Under the pieces are notes generated by a model. The model was given only the letters and a program-made list of their open reading frames with translations, had not been told where the DNA came from and made no database searches. From assembly GCA_963921425.1 (NCBI GenBank), contig OY992839.1, forward strand, positions 19,824,910 to 19,888,909: a stretch of 64,000 bases of DNA, written 5' to 3'. Shown in pieces: positions 46,121 through 58,160 of the stretch. Within the stretch, counting starts at the first letter, position 1, and every line of letters starts with the position of its first letter. A program made the translations under genes and the position numbers. The stretch is from Dryas octopetala. Its lineage: Eukaryota; Streptophyta; Magnoliopsida; Rosales; Rosaceae.

Positions 46121-46372
46121 TGTAACGACCCGACCTAAAGTTGACTTTTAAAACTAATGGACTTTCGTCTTTGACCTTGGGTCCGTTTGATAGATCTCGA
46201 GTCTACGAGTTCGTAGACACGAAGCACGTATAAAACAGAGTTATAGTTTGAGAGATACGAGCATTTGAAGGAAAGGACAATTTTGTAATTTGGTAGGAGT
46301 GGGTTTTAAATACCCAAAATCCAGAAATTTCTGGACACTCTCTCTCCTCTCTCCCCGCTGGTTTTTTTTTTT

Positions 46373-46446
<74 letters not shown>

Positions 46447-48589
46447 CCGTGATCTCTCTCTCTTCGACCCTCGGTCGTCCAGTGCCGGATTTCAGTGATC
46501 CGACCGGCGTTGGACTCGCCTCCACGCCGCCGACCTCCCAGTGGGGTCTGATCAGCCAACCAAGCCGCAACGGCGGCGCAGCGACGCCGTTTCTGAACGA
46601 AGCTCTCGACGGCGACTCGATTTTTCCGGCAAGTTCGAGGCCGATGACCACTTGGGTTCTCTGGCCAGGCTCCGGCGAGTTCAGCGGCGTCACCCCCTTG
46701 CTCCAATGATCGCTCACGGCGGCGAATCGACGATACAAAAACCGGCGGCTTCCGCCGTCGATTCCGGCGTTTCCGGCTACTTTCCGTTGGTTCAGTTGAC
46801 AAAATCGATCCTCTAGGTACGGGTAATCTTTCCCCTAAGGTGTTGATGTTCAATTTTGAGATTTTAGAAATTCGATTTTAGGGTTTAGGTCTATTTTGAA
46901 TATCTTGAAATCGGACTCAAATTTGTGATGTTTATGTGCAATTGAAGGTTCTATTATATAATTAGGATTGTTTGGAGTTGAATTTGGATATTTCTAGGTT
47001 TGTGCCGCCGCTGCCACCGACGGCTCCGCCACTTGTGGCGGCGAGTTAGGTGGTTTTTCTTGTTAATCAGCCTTCCCAGGACTCTTAGAGGCCAACCCTA
47101 GGGTCTGTTTACGTGTTGGTGAGTATTGTGTGTAATTTGAGGCTGGGCAGCCACCGTGCGTGGTGGTTACCGTCCATTTCGCTCGTTGAATGACCAAATT
47201 GTGAACCCTGAATATTTATAAGTTGGATGTCTGGTCTTAACAGGTACACGGGCTCGGGAAATCTCATTCCCGATGCCGTTATGCTGCCGGATTTGGTATC
47301 CGAGCAATGGCACCGTGAAGGGTTTTTCGGTCTTTTACGTAGTTAAATTGTGAGTGAAACTTATCTGCTTATATTGTTGAGTACCGTGGTTTAATTGTTT
47401 GTTTTATGGATTTGCTGCTTTACGTTAGAGAAGACTAGGTGTGGGATTTGAATTAGGAAATGAATTGACGAGAATTTGAGGCTAAGGAATTAATTGGGGA
47501 ATTATAGAGTTGCTTTAAGGAGAGTCATCGATTTAGAGAAGGATTGTTTATTGTCGAGGTTAATGATTGATGATTAGGCAGTTATCATATACAGAACGAT
47601 CAAATTAATTATTGAGGAAGTGTCGGTATGTTTTAAGTGACAGACAAGTGATGGTTTATGAGCGGGAATCAATTTCGGAAGGATTCGGCATAATACGGAG
47701 TAAATTGTGGGTGGAATGTTGTGAGTTGGAAATGTGAGTACTGATCGGTCGAGCCTGCCTGTGTTAAATGCACGGGATTGTGGCCAGGATACGAGCCTGC
47801 TCGTGCGGGGTGATCCCTCCGTACGAGATTGTGGCCAGGATACGAGCCTGCTTGTGCGGAGAGACCCCTACGTACGAGATTGTGGCCAGGATTTGAGCCT
47901 GCCCATGCATGGGATTGTGGCCAGGACATTGTCTACAGTATGGGTACAAGTATGGTGTGAGTTTAAAGTACAAGTGTGTTGGTATATCAGTTATAAAGAT
48001 AATTTCAGTTCAGATTGGTTATTTCTCTGCTTTGAAGTTTCATTGGTTTTTCAGTATATTGAGGTTCATTTGAGATGATTTTCGGAGATGGATTTGTAAA
48101 AAGGTTTTAAAGCTGGGGGATTCCAAAGAGTGAGATTAGAGGGATTTCAAAGAGCGACGTGAGTGGAATTAGATAGTTTGTTTTGTTGTCTTGTGTGCTT
48201 GTGTGCTTATGTTTGCTAGGATTTGGTTTTAGCTAGGACTTGGTAAAGTGTAGGCTTGAATCTTGAGGATGAAATTAAGGATGATTATGCATTGAGGTTA
48301 TTATTTAAGACATGAATGATTTGAGATTGAGGTTAATAGTTGACGTTTAGGCAATTGATTTGCCAGAATGATAAGTATTATATATTGACAGGATTGGATT
48401 AGAATACGAGGGTTTATGATTTATCTTGAGATTTGGATGATTTGTGAATTTTACTTAAATGTTTTGGGCTCACACTCTAATTTATTTAACGTATTTATTT
48501 ATTATATTAAGTGCATGGCTCATTCTTTGAAAAGAGGTTTAAAGGACAAAGTTTCAGTGTATTTTTGGGCCCGAGGATCAGGGTGTTAC
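46121..48589 (+). mobile_element. Solo gypsy-type LTR (2469 bp, 5-bp TSD) in copia gag
   Basis: It starts TGTAACGACCCGACC and ends ...GGTGTTACA, so the ends are TG/CA with matching TGTAAC/GTTACA. Exact 5-bp duplications CCCAA lie at 46116-46120 and 48590-48594. No internal retroelement genes are present, so it is a solo LTR left by recombination between two LTRs. It contains a (CT)n tract (46374-46443) and a tandem repeat at 47766-47930 (GATTGTGGCCAGGATACGAG units). The opening sequence matches the fragment ending at 14091. Confidence 0.85.
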
Positions 48590-49162
48590 ACCCAAGCTAA
48601 TATCTTCTACCATATGCAGAAGTTTCTTTCTATAATTATTCCATGTTTGGGGTAATTTATCCATAATAGCCCCACCAATCATAGGGTCTGGAATAATGAT
48701 TTTAAGTTCACGAAGCTTTGAAACTAAGACCAATAACTCATGAACTTGGTCTAGGATGGGCTTATTGTCAGACATAGTGAATTCATAATATTTGAATATC
48801 AAAAATTTGTCAGTACCTTTCTTCTCTGTTGTGTACTTATTCTCCAAAGCTTCCCAGATTTCTCTTGGAGATTGAATGTGAGAATATAAATCATATAAGC
48901 GATCGGTTAATGTGCCCAGAATGTTTCCTTTGCAAACCAATTCATCTTCATCACGTTTCTTCCTGTCTGCAATTATTTTCTCTGTGTCTTTGTCACTTGG
49001 TTTAGGAAAAGGCTGCAATTTTGGGTCCAGCACATATATTACATTGAGCATAAAACGCATCTTGTCCTTCCATCAAGTGAAATTTGTTCCATCAAACTTG
49101 TCTAATTTGTAGACATCATGATTGATAACATTCATTGCCATGTTACCAGACTTGTTCTCCAT
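48590..49162 (-). pseudogene. Copia gag, N-terminal part
   Basis: It starts at ATG 49162 (MENKSGNMAMN), then KLDKFDGTNF followed by a premature stop. It continues with RFMLNVIYVLDP, CKGNILGTLTDRLYDLY and LENKYTTEKKGTDKFLIFKY, the UBN2-like gag region, up to MVEDISLG at the solo-LTR target site. The ATG lies only about 20 bp from the LTR. Confidence 0.85.
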
Positions 49163-49183
49163 TGCAAAATAACACTTTAAGAT

Positions 49184-49652
49184 TGTTAGAATAAATGTAG
49201 AAATAAGGAGAATGACTTTGAAGTAGGATTTGAATCGTTTCCTTAAAGTGTTATTTGTCCCCACTCAAATGAGTTTGCTAATAGGTTCTTGGCAAATCAC
49301 TTCCAGGATACAACAAAGTCTGGAATCTGTGATGTAGCAAAATCAAAGAATTCCCTTAGAAAATTCTAGAAGGAATGTGTATGAGTTGAAGAAGGGGAGG
49401 AGAAAGAAAGCAAAGAAACCAATTAGATTTCTGATATATCAAACTGTTGGCATATGTAAATTTATTTATAGAACATAAAGGGTGCCAAAGATACCCATTC
49501 AATTTGAACGTATATACCTTTTCAAATTGAACGTAAGTTGCATCCATTCAATTTGGACACAAGTGTCCAAATGATAAGGCACTCATTCAGTTTAAGTGTC
49601 TTAAGCAAACTAACTGATACAGAGGTTTTTCACTTTGTTACATATATATATA
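49184..49652 (-). repeat. Copia 5' LTR (truncated)
   Basis: It matches 34454-34965 from TGTTAGAATAAATG to CACTTTGTTACATATATA. It then changes within a TA run directly into HIPP intron 2 (ATGAGTCACTAATTAATT). About 95 bp present at the other LTR's end are missing, apparently lost by a deletion between TA repeats. Confidence 0.8.
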
Positions 49653-49795
49653 TGAGTCACTAATTAATTAAATTAATATTCCAAGTTTTTAACTGCCTTA
49701 GTATTGGAGTCTTTTTTGTTGTTTACTTGTAAGCTTGGTAACGACTTTTAGCACATCTGCGACTAAAAAGAAGCTTTGGTATTGAAATGGCCCGG
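49653..49795 (-). pseudogene. HIPP unit 1: intron 2 remainder and exon 2 fragment
   Basis: 49653-49725 matches intron 2 of the intact HIPP gene. 49726-49762 is the 3' part of exon 2 (residues ADVLK.VTKLT), with the exon's last G changed to A at the donor. The 5' half of exon 2 and exon 1 are deleted: the sequence jumps to intron-1-like AAGAAGCTTTGGTATTGAAA. It belongs with exon 3 at 33719-33966. Confidence 0.8.
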
Positions 49796-50950
49796 TCCAC
49801 GTGTTACATACTAAAAAATACCCTTAAAATCGTACACGTGTTACAATCTAAGTAGATTGATAATTCCACGTCATCATGTCATGTGGTATTGCGGTCACAT
49901 GTAATAATTTTTCCAATAGAAGGGTGAAGCTGATCCATTTTTTAATATGCTGATCATTTGACATTTTTTCTTTAGAAAAAGCATAAAAAATGTTTGACAT
50001 TTTCACTCCGGTCCTAAAAATTGTTAGGTAGTTAATTTCAATCTTAAAATCGTGTAAAAATGATACTTATAAGGGATCTCTTTTGACAAGAACCAAAAAG
50101 AATTACAGTGTTCGGATTATCTCGCACTGTAAACCAATTTGAACCTCCTAATTTGTAGATATACATTTAAAAATCATCTCTACAAAAAAATTAGCAAAAT
50201 CGATAGTCGTTTGACCATATGATTACCCTCGTGATAATTTAAATGTTTATTGAATATATTGTGTTTGTTTATTTATTTGGTCATTAATATAACTAAATAA
50301 GTTTCGATTTGGTTAATTTTTTGTAAAAATAATCTTTGAATGAAAAATTTAAAATTAGACAGTTTAATCATTATTTTACATTAAGAATTGGGCTCACATG
50401 AGATCCCTTTTCGTTTATCAAATGAATCTCTCTTAAAAAAAGCTTCTCCTATATATTGGACAAACACAAACATCTATTACATATGAATATGAATATGATA
50501 TCATCGATTTGGTTACATATCATTCAGTTATATAATTGATACAACTAGACCCCTTCAATTGAGGGATTTCTTAAATAATTTTATTTAAGGGATGCCTCGT
50601 GAGGACTTCATATGATACTTCAACGATCTCAACCGTATATTTTTTAGTTCTCTATTTAAAGATCATCCATATAAAAAAAACTAGACTAGAAACTATTAAG
50701 CTATCTAAATGTAATCAAATAAATAGACGAACAAAATATTTTCGATAAACACTTAAAATGATGACCATTTAATCAAACGGGTAAATGATTTCCAATGTTT
50801 CTAATTTTTTTGCAAAGATAATCCTTTAATATATACTTAAAATGTAGACAATTTTGATCATTGAAATACAATGTGTAATGAACTCCACAAAAAATCACTT
50901 ATTTATCCTTAAATAAGGGATCTCTTAATAGAAGGAGCTAGCCCCTCAAA
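49796..50950. repeat. HIPP-array spacer, right copy
   Basis: It aligns with 32300-33718 throughout and forms the 3' flank of the intact HIPP gene. It contains no gene. The block duplicated on the left (33175/33460) is single here. Confidence 0.75.
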
Positions 50951-51846
50951 TTAAAGGATGTGGCAGCCGATTCCGCCATCATAGGAAGTATATCTGACAG
51001 CAACAAGCTGACATTGATTACAACATGGAGGGAGAAGGAATATAGGGACCTTTTTTTCTTCAAGCTTTGGCGGTCCAACACTCATTATTTCTGCCGTTTT
51101 CCCAGTCTTCCTCAGTCGTTTTACCACCAACACTGGATCAACATCCCCCACAACTGTTAGTGTTCCCTTTTCACCATCTACAGCCAGACTATCTATTCCT
51201 GTTCATCAACCATGCATATATGAGAACATATATATATATATGAGTCACTAATTAAATAAATTAATATTCCAAGTTTTTAACTGTCTCAGTATTGAAATCT
51301 TTTTTGTTGTTTACCTGTAAGCTTGGTAACGGCTTTTAGCACATCTGCCTTGCAAAGCTGACAATTAATATTGACTTTTATCACAATTTTCTGTGATATG
51401 TATAGAAGAAACAATCATTAAAACTCAAAAAACAATGCGTAAGCTAAGCATATTGATTCTCTACTTGTTTTTTTTTTCTTTTTATTTGAACTGTGTATTA
51501 TATATTTTAGAGTGTGTGAATAAAAGAGTATGTGGTAAAATCATATAACACTTTTTAAGTGTACATGTAAAGTCACATTCATAAATTAATTTATAATACT
51601 TAAATTTGTACGTAATATTTGATTAAAATTGAAAAATATAAAAATGACATTGCACATGATTCATTTCCATGAAATTGCCAGTGAAACAGTGCTATTGGAA
51701 GAACCACTCATGAGAATTTGGCAAACTAGAATTTGGGAAACTAGCTAGAATCTGTGACTACAAAGAAGCTTTGCTATTGAAATGGATGCATGAAATTTGG
51801 GACAATATTGATGCATGAATGCAGTGGTACATGCACATACCTTCAT
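50951..51846 (-). CDS. Heavy-metal-associated isoprenylated plant protein (HIPP), three exons
   Basis: Exon 1 is only ATGAAG (51846-51841), then GTATGT. Exon 2 is 51390-51315 and exon 3 is 51198-50951. All introns are GT-AG (450 and 116 bp) and phases agree, giving 109 residues. Residues 1-69 form an HMA fold: IVIKVNINCQLCKADVLKAV with the CxxC metal motif at 12-15, then AVDGEKGTLTVVGDVDP and AEIMSVGPPK. A PPCCNQCQLVAVRY segment follows. The last four residues CHIL fit a CaaX prenylation box; with X = Leu a geranylgeranyl group would be expected. HIPPs bind metals through HMA and attach to membranes through the lipid. The metal and partner here are unknown. The usual Met before CxxC (MxCxxC) is Asn or Ile. 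It is the only intact unit of a tandem array. Confidence 0.85.
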
Positions 51847-51927
51847 GGTGGCAGCTGTGTGAGAAGTATATGCAGGTGGATTCAACTTTCTGCCCCCATT
51901 GTAGAATCAAAACCTGTTCAACCAATT

Positions 51928-51936
51928 TATATATAG
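51928..51936 (-). promoter_or_regulatory. TATA box of the HIPP gene
   Basis: The minus strand reads TCTATATATAAATTGG about 85 bp upstream of the start codon, with a short leader containing GCCACC before ATG. Confidence 0.6.
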
Positions 51937-51960
51937 AACTCCCTCAGGCTCAGGGCTGAT

Positions 51961-54833
51961 AATCAGAAATAAAATATATGTGAAATTATATTTGAAGTAT
52001 AAGCTAGCTTGAGGGCCGTCTGAGTTGAAATTATTGATGTAAAGTACGTGTTTATTATAAATTGGCCAAGAAGATATATATCAAATAAATAAGGGAAGTT
52101 TTATTGAATATAAAAGAAAAACCAAGTACCAACTTGTTGGTTCTGATGGATATATGAAATTATTAATAAGTAGAGTTTGGCCGAGTAAATCTTAGTCTCG
52201 TCCAAGAGGATAATACTACATCTCTACCGGCTACGATCATCTAGTGGTCTAGTAGTACATTTATATATACCTATAAAAGTAGGAGCATTCAACATGGGCA
52301 CAATGCAGTACATATATGAGCTCATATCATTGACTTCTCTATTCATGTATATATATATAGGCCTAATTAAGCTAGTTTATTATCAAAAAATGTAATGTAC
52401 AATCCTAATTAAGACGTTCAAACTAATCTCTTTCGTATACGGTGCACACTGTATCATACACTTAACTGTCCAAAGTTGTATGACTCAAGTTTTATTTTCC
52501 AAACATATATGAATATAGGAAATACGTATCTATGTTCACCAAATAATGTATCTATATGTATACATAATTTTGTTTATAATACAAACATTATGTGACATAC
52601 AAATAAATATAACGGTGGAAAAATCTGTATAATAAACAAAATTATCTCTATTAATTTTGTAAGTGTAGATAGCAGGGCCCATGGGAAATAGGAATGCATG
52701 TCAACATGGGCATTTGATGCAAACTGCTGGCAATGGAGAACCATTCAACACCATTTTAGACTTTATTGTCAATTAAGTCTCCTTCTGCCTTCGTGGAAAT
52801 TAAATAATTAATTAATTTATCTACCCAATTGAATACCTCTGTTCCATATATTTAATAGGTTGAGAAGGAACCCTCAACCTTCTGGCCGACAAAAAAAAAG
52901 GAACCCTCAACCTTAATTATAATTGGCTGGGAATTATCAACACTGTTATCAGCGACAGTTGCTCTACTCCATTAATTGACATATATCCACTTTTTGTTTT
53001 GGTTAAATATCCACTTTTTTAATTAGAAAAAATATATATTAAAAAAGTAAATTGGCATTTAGTTGCTTAAAAGATGATCATTTAGGAAGATATTTTTCTT
53101 TATCAACAAAGCTCAATAAAAATTATAAGATAGCGGGAGTTTATACTTTTAGTAGTCGTAACCTTTGTTTTGCAAATTGATTTGTTTGGAATGTCATTGG
53201 AAATGAGAATCAGTGATTCTCGTTTTAGTGTTTTATAAATCGATAAAATTGATGGTTAAGATTTTCACGTAATAAAAGATATTTTAAATTTATAGTGCAG
53301 GAGATGCTACACTTATTTTACAATCCCCACTTAAATATTTTGGATGATATATACATACATTTACCTACAATTCAAATTGAAAATAAACGTATAAATATAT
53401 ATATGGAAATAGCTAGCTGTGGTGTATATGAAATTCAAATATAAAAATTGCCCAACTAACAACCTAAAACATTTAAAATAAAATCATCGAATACTTAAAA
53501 CCAATTGGTTCCAGTCTTCCATATTGCCAGTTTGCATTTGCTCATCAGTCATCATAAACAATTTGACATGTTCTTCCTATATATGTTGTCGTTCGTTGTT
53601 GAATAAAATTACTGGTTTCTTATTAATATACATATACACAAGTTTCTCTCTCCATCAACAATGATATTTTTCTTTCTCCAGATCATATCTTTGGAGAGTT
53701 GAATCATACAACTCCCGGCCACTAGGTTCATATATATAAAGTGGGCGGTATTTAATTGGAAGGGTCTTGAACCCTTCTTAAGATGCAAACATCTTTATAT
53801 ATATATAATTAACTAGTAAACTATACTTAAATCCTCATTGGAAAATAAAAATAAGGTCAACATCCCTTGCTAATGTGATATTTTAGTCTACACAACTATA
53901 ATACGTGGCAAAAGTTAAAGTTAATAGTGTACGTAGATATTAATAATTATACGCATTCAATAATTTAATGTAAATTATTAACATATGCCACATATTCTAC
54001 GATCACACACAAAAATGTTATCACTTTGCATAACTCTAGTGGTACAACTTATAGATAACACTTCTGACTTGAGCTAGGCTGCCACCACAACATAATTAAA
54101 CACAATATCAAATATAAAAAATATAAAATATAAGTACCAAATCTTAATTATTTTATTTCAAATGAGTTTTTACCAAAAAAAAATTAAAAACAAAGCCTAA
54201 GCACATTTCGTAGCTCTTAAGTTTTAGTCCAGTACTTTGATATAGTAGATGACATCTAGTTTCCCTTGTATGAAAGAAAGTCATGAGTTTAAAACTCAAT
54301 GGACAACAGTCGTTTGAAAAAAAAAGTCTAAGTCTACTTTAATGGATGTATACACTGGTTGTGCTTGTCTCTCTCATTATATACCGAGAGATTCAGGGTG
54401 CATAATTGGTAAAAAAATGTCTACCAACCTCAACCTCCATCCCTCTTCTGAAATAGGCCCAGGCCCACCCGAATTTTATTAGTAATCTGACTTGAAGAAA
54501 AAACCGAAAACAGCCATACTGAAGGAAATAGGATCGATATATAAACGTCGTAAGACTGTTTATCACAATGGGGTAGTGTCTTTAGTTGGGAGAGAAACTT
54601 TGATAGATGAAGAATAAATAAAACATTTGTTGTTGTATAAGAAGTTATGTGTGGTTGGATTCCTATTTATAAGGTCCAACCAACACAACTTCTCATAACT
54701 AACAAGGAGACACAACTCCTTGTACAGACATATCCTTTTGTCAAAGGATATATCACTTTATCACTCAAACGACACATCTCTTGATTATGTGTGTTGGTGT
54801 ACCAATGTTATGGTACCCTTTCACACATCATGT
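51961..54833. other. HIPP upstream region and AT-rich intergenic
   Basis: No gene or clear transposon was recognised over almost 2.9 kb. There are many ATATAT runs and a short duplication of GGAACCCTCAACCTT near 52868-52917. It contains the HIPP promoter at its left end. Confidence 0.45.
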
Positions 54834-54839
54834 CACTAC

Positions 54840-57340
54840 AAGAAAAACATATTTGGGCGATGAACCTATATTCATCACCCAAAGTAATTTTGGGCGACGA
54901 ACAAGAAAATTTGTCGTTTAATGTCATACAGATTTGGGCGACGAACACCATATTCCTCGCCTAAATACACTTTGGGCGACGACATCATTTCGTCGCCTAA
55001 ACTCACGCGCCAAAATATTAATTGACAAATACATTGGGTGAGGAATATGCATGTTCCTTGCCCAAATTAACTTTGGCCGAGGAAAATTTAAATTCGTCGC
55101 CCAAACGTACTTTGGGAGACAACAAATTTCGTCGCCCAAAAGGACTTTGGGCGAGGAACATACAAATTCCTCGCCCATATCCATTTTGGGCGAGGAATAT
55201 ATTTCGTCACCCAAAGTACTTTGGGCGAGGAACATGTTCGTCACCCAAAATGTCTTTGGGCGATGAATTTGTATGTTCCTCGCCCAAAGGCTCATTCCCC
55301 TTTTTTTTTTTGTACAATTATATGTATGTTATTCATACAATGTGATTGTGTTTCCAACGATCCGAACCGTTCAATTTTTAATTCCTCATTGAAAGATCAG
55401 CATTGCAAAAAATTAGGATTATTGGAGATGTAAAAGTTATGTAACGGTGCGCGAATGTATGAATGATCAAGAATTTGCTAATACTAATCGATGGAGTAGA
55501 TGAATTCCGATTTGGGCGATTTTTTGCAGGAATGATCTTTGAGTATAAACGAATAAAATGAACGGCTCCAATCGTTAAAATTACATTGTAGTCTTCACAA
55601 TTGTTGAATCGACAAAGTTTCAATGAAAAAGCTATAGAATTATACTCTTCAAGTGTATTTGTATGTAGAAGATCACTTTTCTATTGTGTTTTTAACGATC
55701 CGAACCAATCATTTCTTAGTGCCCCACTCAAAGATCATCCATGCAAAAAATTATCTCAATTGGAGATGTAGAAGTTAGGTTTGGCATTTAGAGTGTATGA
55801 ACGATCTTGATTCTTATAATAATAATCGAACTGGTAGATGAACTTCGATTGAGACGATTTTCTGCAGGGTTGATCTTTGAGTATGAACGTATATGATGAA
55901 TGGCTCTGATCGTGATAATCACGTTGTGGTCTTCACAATTATTGAAGCTACAAGGTTTTAACGAAAGAGTTAATAGAATTTTATTCTTCAAGTGTAAAAA
56001 CCGTTCATTTATATGTATAACCTCATATGTCGATCGTGTTTTCAATGATCCGAACTGTTCATTTATTAGTTTCTCACTCAAAGATTATTCTTGCAGAAAA
56101 TTAGGTCAATTGGAGATGTAGAAGTTTGGTATCGGAGCTCGAATGTAGGAATGATCGTTTTGTAATAATGATTTGGGCGAGGAACTTAACATTTCGTCCT
56201 TTGGGCGACGAATTTAACGTTTCCTAGCCCATGGTCACTTTGGGCGACGAAATTTTAAGTTCCTCGCCCAAAGTTCCAATACTTTTTTGTTTACAATTTT
56301 ATATATGTAATAGCATACGATACGATTGTATTTCCAAAGATCCGAACCATTCATTTTTTAATTCCCTACTCAAGGATCATTCCTGCAAAAAATTAGTTCA
56401 ATCGGAGAGGTAGAAGTTAGGTAACGGTGCTTGAACTTATGAACGATCGTGAATTTTAATAATAATCGAAGGAGGAGATGAATTCTGATTTAGCCAATTT
56501 TTTGCAGGGATGATCTTCCAGTATAAACGAATAAAATGAATGGTTCCAATCGTTGAAATCACATTGTAGTCTTCACAAATTGTTGAATTGCCAAAATTTC
56601 AACGAAAAAGTTAATAGAATTATACTCTTCAAGTGTATTTATATGTAGAAGCTAAGATTTCTATTATGTTTTTAACGATCCGAACCGATCATTGGCTAGT
56701 CCCCCACTCAAAGATCAGCCATACAAAAAATTATCTCAATCGGAGAAGTAGAAGTTAAGTTTAGCATTTTGTGTGTATGAAAGATCATGGTTTTTATCAT
56801 GATAATCGAACGGCTAAATGAACTTTGATTGAACCGATTTTTTGCAGGGATGATCTTTGAGTATGAACATAGATGATGAACGATTGTGATTGTTGTAATC
56901 ACGTTATGGTCTCACAATTATTGAATCGACAAGGTTTGAACGAAATAGTTAATAGAATTTTATTATTTAAGTGTAAAATCCACTGATTTATATGTATAAC
57001 CTTATATGTGGATTGTGTTTTTAACGATCCAAACCGTTCATTTATTAGTTTCCCACTCAAAGATCATTCCTCCATAAAATTAGGTCAATTGGAGATGTAG
57101 AAGTTTGGTATTGGAGTTCGAACGTATGAACGATCATGGTTCATACCAAAAATCAACTTTGGGCGACAAACTATTCGTCGCCCAAAGTCTGAAATTTTGG
57201 CGGAATGAAACGGTGCCCTAAAGTCAACGACTTTGGGCGACGAACAGGATTTCGTGAAACTTTGAGTGACGAAATCATGAATTCCTCGCCTAAAGGTTCT
57301 TTGAGCGACGGAATCATGTTCGTCGCCCAAAGTCTTTCAA
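54840..57340. repeat. CACTA subterminal repeats and ~345-bp tandem units
   Basis: The motif TTTGGGCGACGAA or its inverse TTCGTCGCCCAAA occurs well over a dozen times, densest at 54855-55290 and again near 56170-56275 and 57155-57330. Between these clusters, units of roughly 350 bp repeat with drift, each with GTTTTTAACGATCCGAACCG, CACTCAAAGATCATCC and TTGCAGGGATGATCTTTGAG. They start near 55345, 55690, 56035, 56325, 56665 and 57010. In En/Spm the transposon protein TNPA binds such subterminal repeats; that role here is inference. Confidence 0.8.
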
Positions 57341-58160
57341 TTATAACTCGGTTTCTGGGTTTCAGAATACTTCACTTCTCACTTCTCCCTCTCAGCTCTC
57401 GCTCCTCCCTCCTTTCGGCTGTTGACTCGTCGTCCCGCCTCCTCCCTCCTCCTTCCTCCGTCATCCTGAAAACCCACCCCCCCCCCCCCGCCCTCCCAGC
57501 TAACCGAAACACCCCCCTCCCCCACACACGGAATTTTTTTTTTTTTTTTCAATTTCAGTTCTTTTAATTAAGTTTTGTTATTTTATGTTTTTTATGTTTT
57601 CTAATATTGTGGATTTTGCATTTGTAGGATTGGACAATTTGCACTTGTTGTGGATTTTGCATAAATTGGTCGTGGAATTTCTGATTTTTGTGGTAATTAG
57701 TTAATGTTGTGGTTTTTTTTATTTTAGTGGTTTGGTTGTGAAATCTGAATTTAGATTGATGTTGGGCTAATATTTGACAATGATTTATTTTTTTGGTGAA
57801 GGAATGATAGTGTTGCATTTGTTGTGAAGGATAATTACATTTTTGGTGAGGTATGTGTTTAATCTATCTTTTACTTAAGTTTTTGTATGATTTAGTATTT
57901 AATGTTTCATATATAATTGTATTAAACTTTTGTAGTGAATTAGTTTATATGTTAAAATTAATTATAAAATTGATTAGTTAGTTTGTATGTTCTTAAATGC
58001 TAAAATTTAATAGTTTGTTTATATGCTTGTATGTATATTGTTAGATTAATTATAGTTTAGTTTGTATGTTACATTTAATTTAGTTGTAATTGCAAAATTT
58101 ACGATAACGTAGTCCAGCACTCCACGAGTATTGGGTTAGGTCATGTGGCACGAAGCGCCT

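Larger units (their letters stand above)
34454..49652 (-). mobile_element. Ty1/copia retrotransposon carrying three later insertions
   Basis: The element is read on the minus strand in the order LTR (right), gag, protease, integrase, reverse transcriptase, RNase H, LTR (left). That is copia order, with integrase before reverse transcriptase. The open frames contain stops, so it is dead. It is interrupted by a solo LTR (46121-48589), a MULE (37001-44085) and, inside that, a hAT element. Removing these leaves about 5.6 kb, a normal copia length. It lies in intron 2 of HIPP unit 1. Left flank TATAT adjoins a TA microsatellite, so the target duplication cannot be proven. The LTRs differ at several positions in the first 55 bp, so the insertion is not recent. 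Confidence 0.88.

Noticed and set aside
47669-48078. Repeated RDCGQDTSLLV frames
   Set aside because: They reflect the tandem repeat inside the solo LTR, not a protein.
49073-49264. Separate small protein covering LTR and gag start
   Set aside because: It only reads through the LTR into the gag N-terminus, which starts at 49162 and stops prematurely.
54924-55345. Frames with repeated SSPK/FGRG patterns on both strands
   Set aside because: Produced by the CACTA subterminal repeat TTTGGGCGACGAA; no independent coding evidence.
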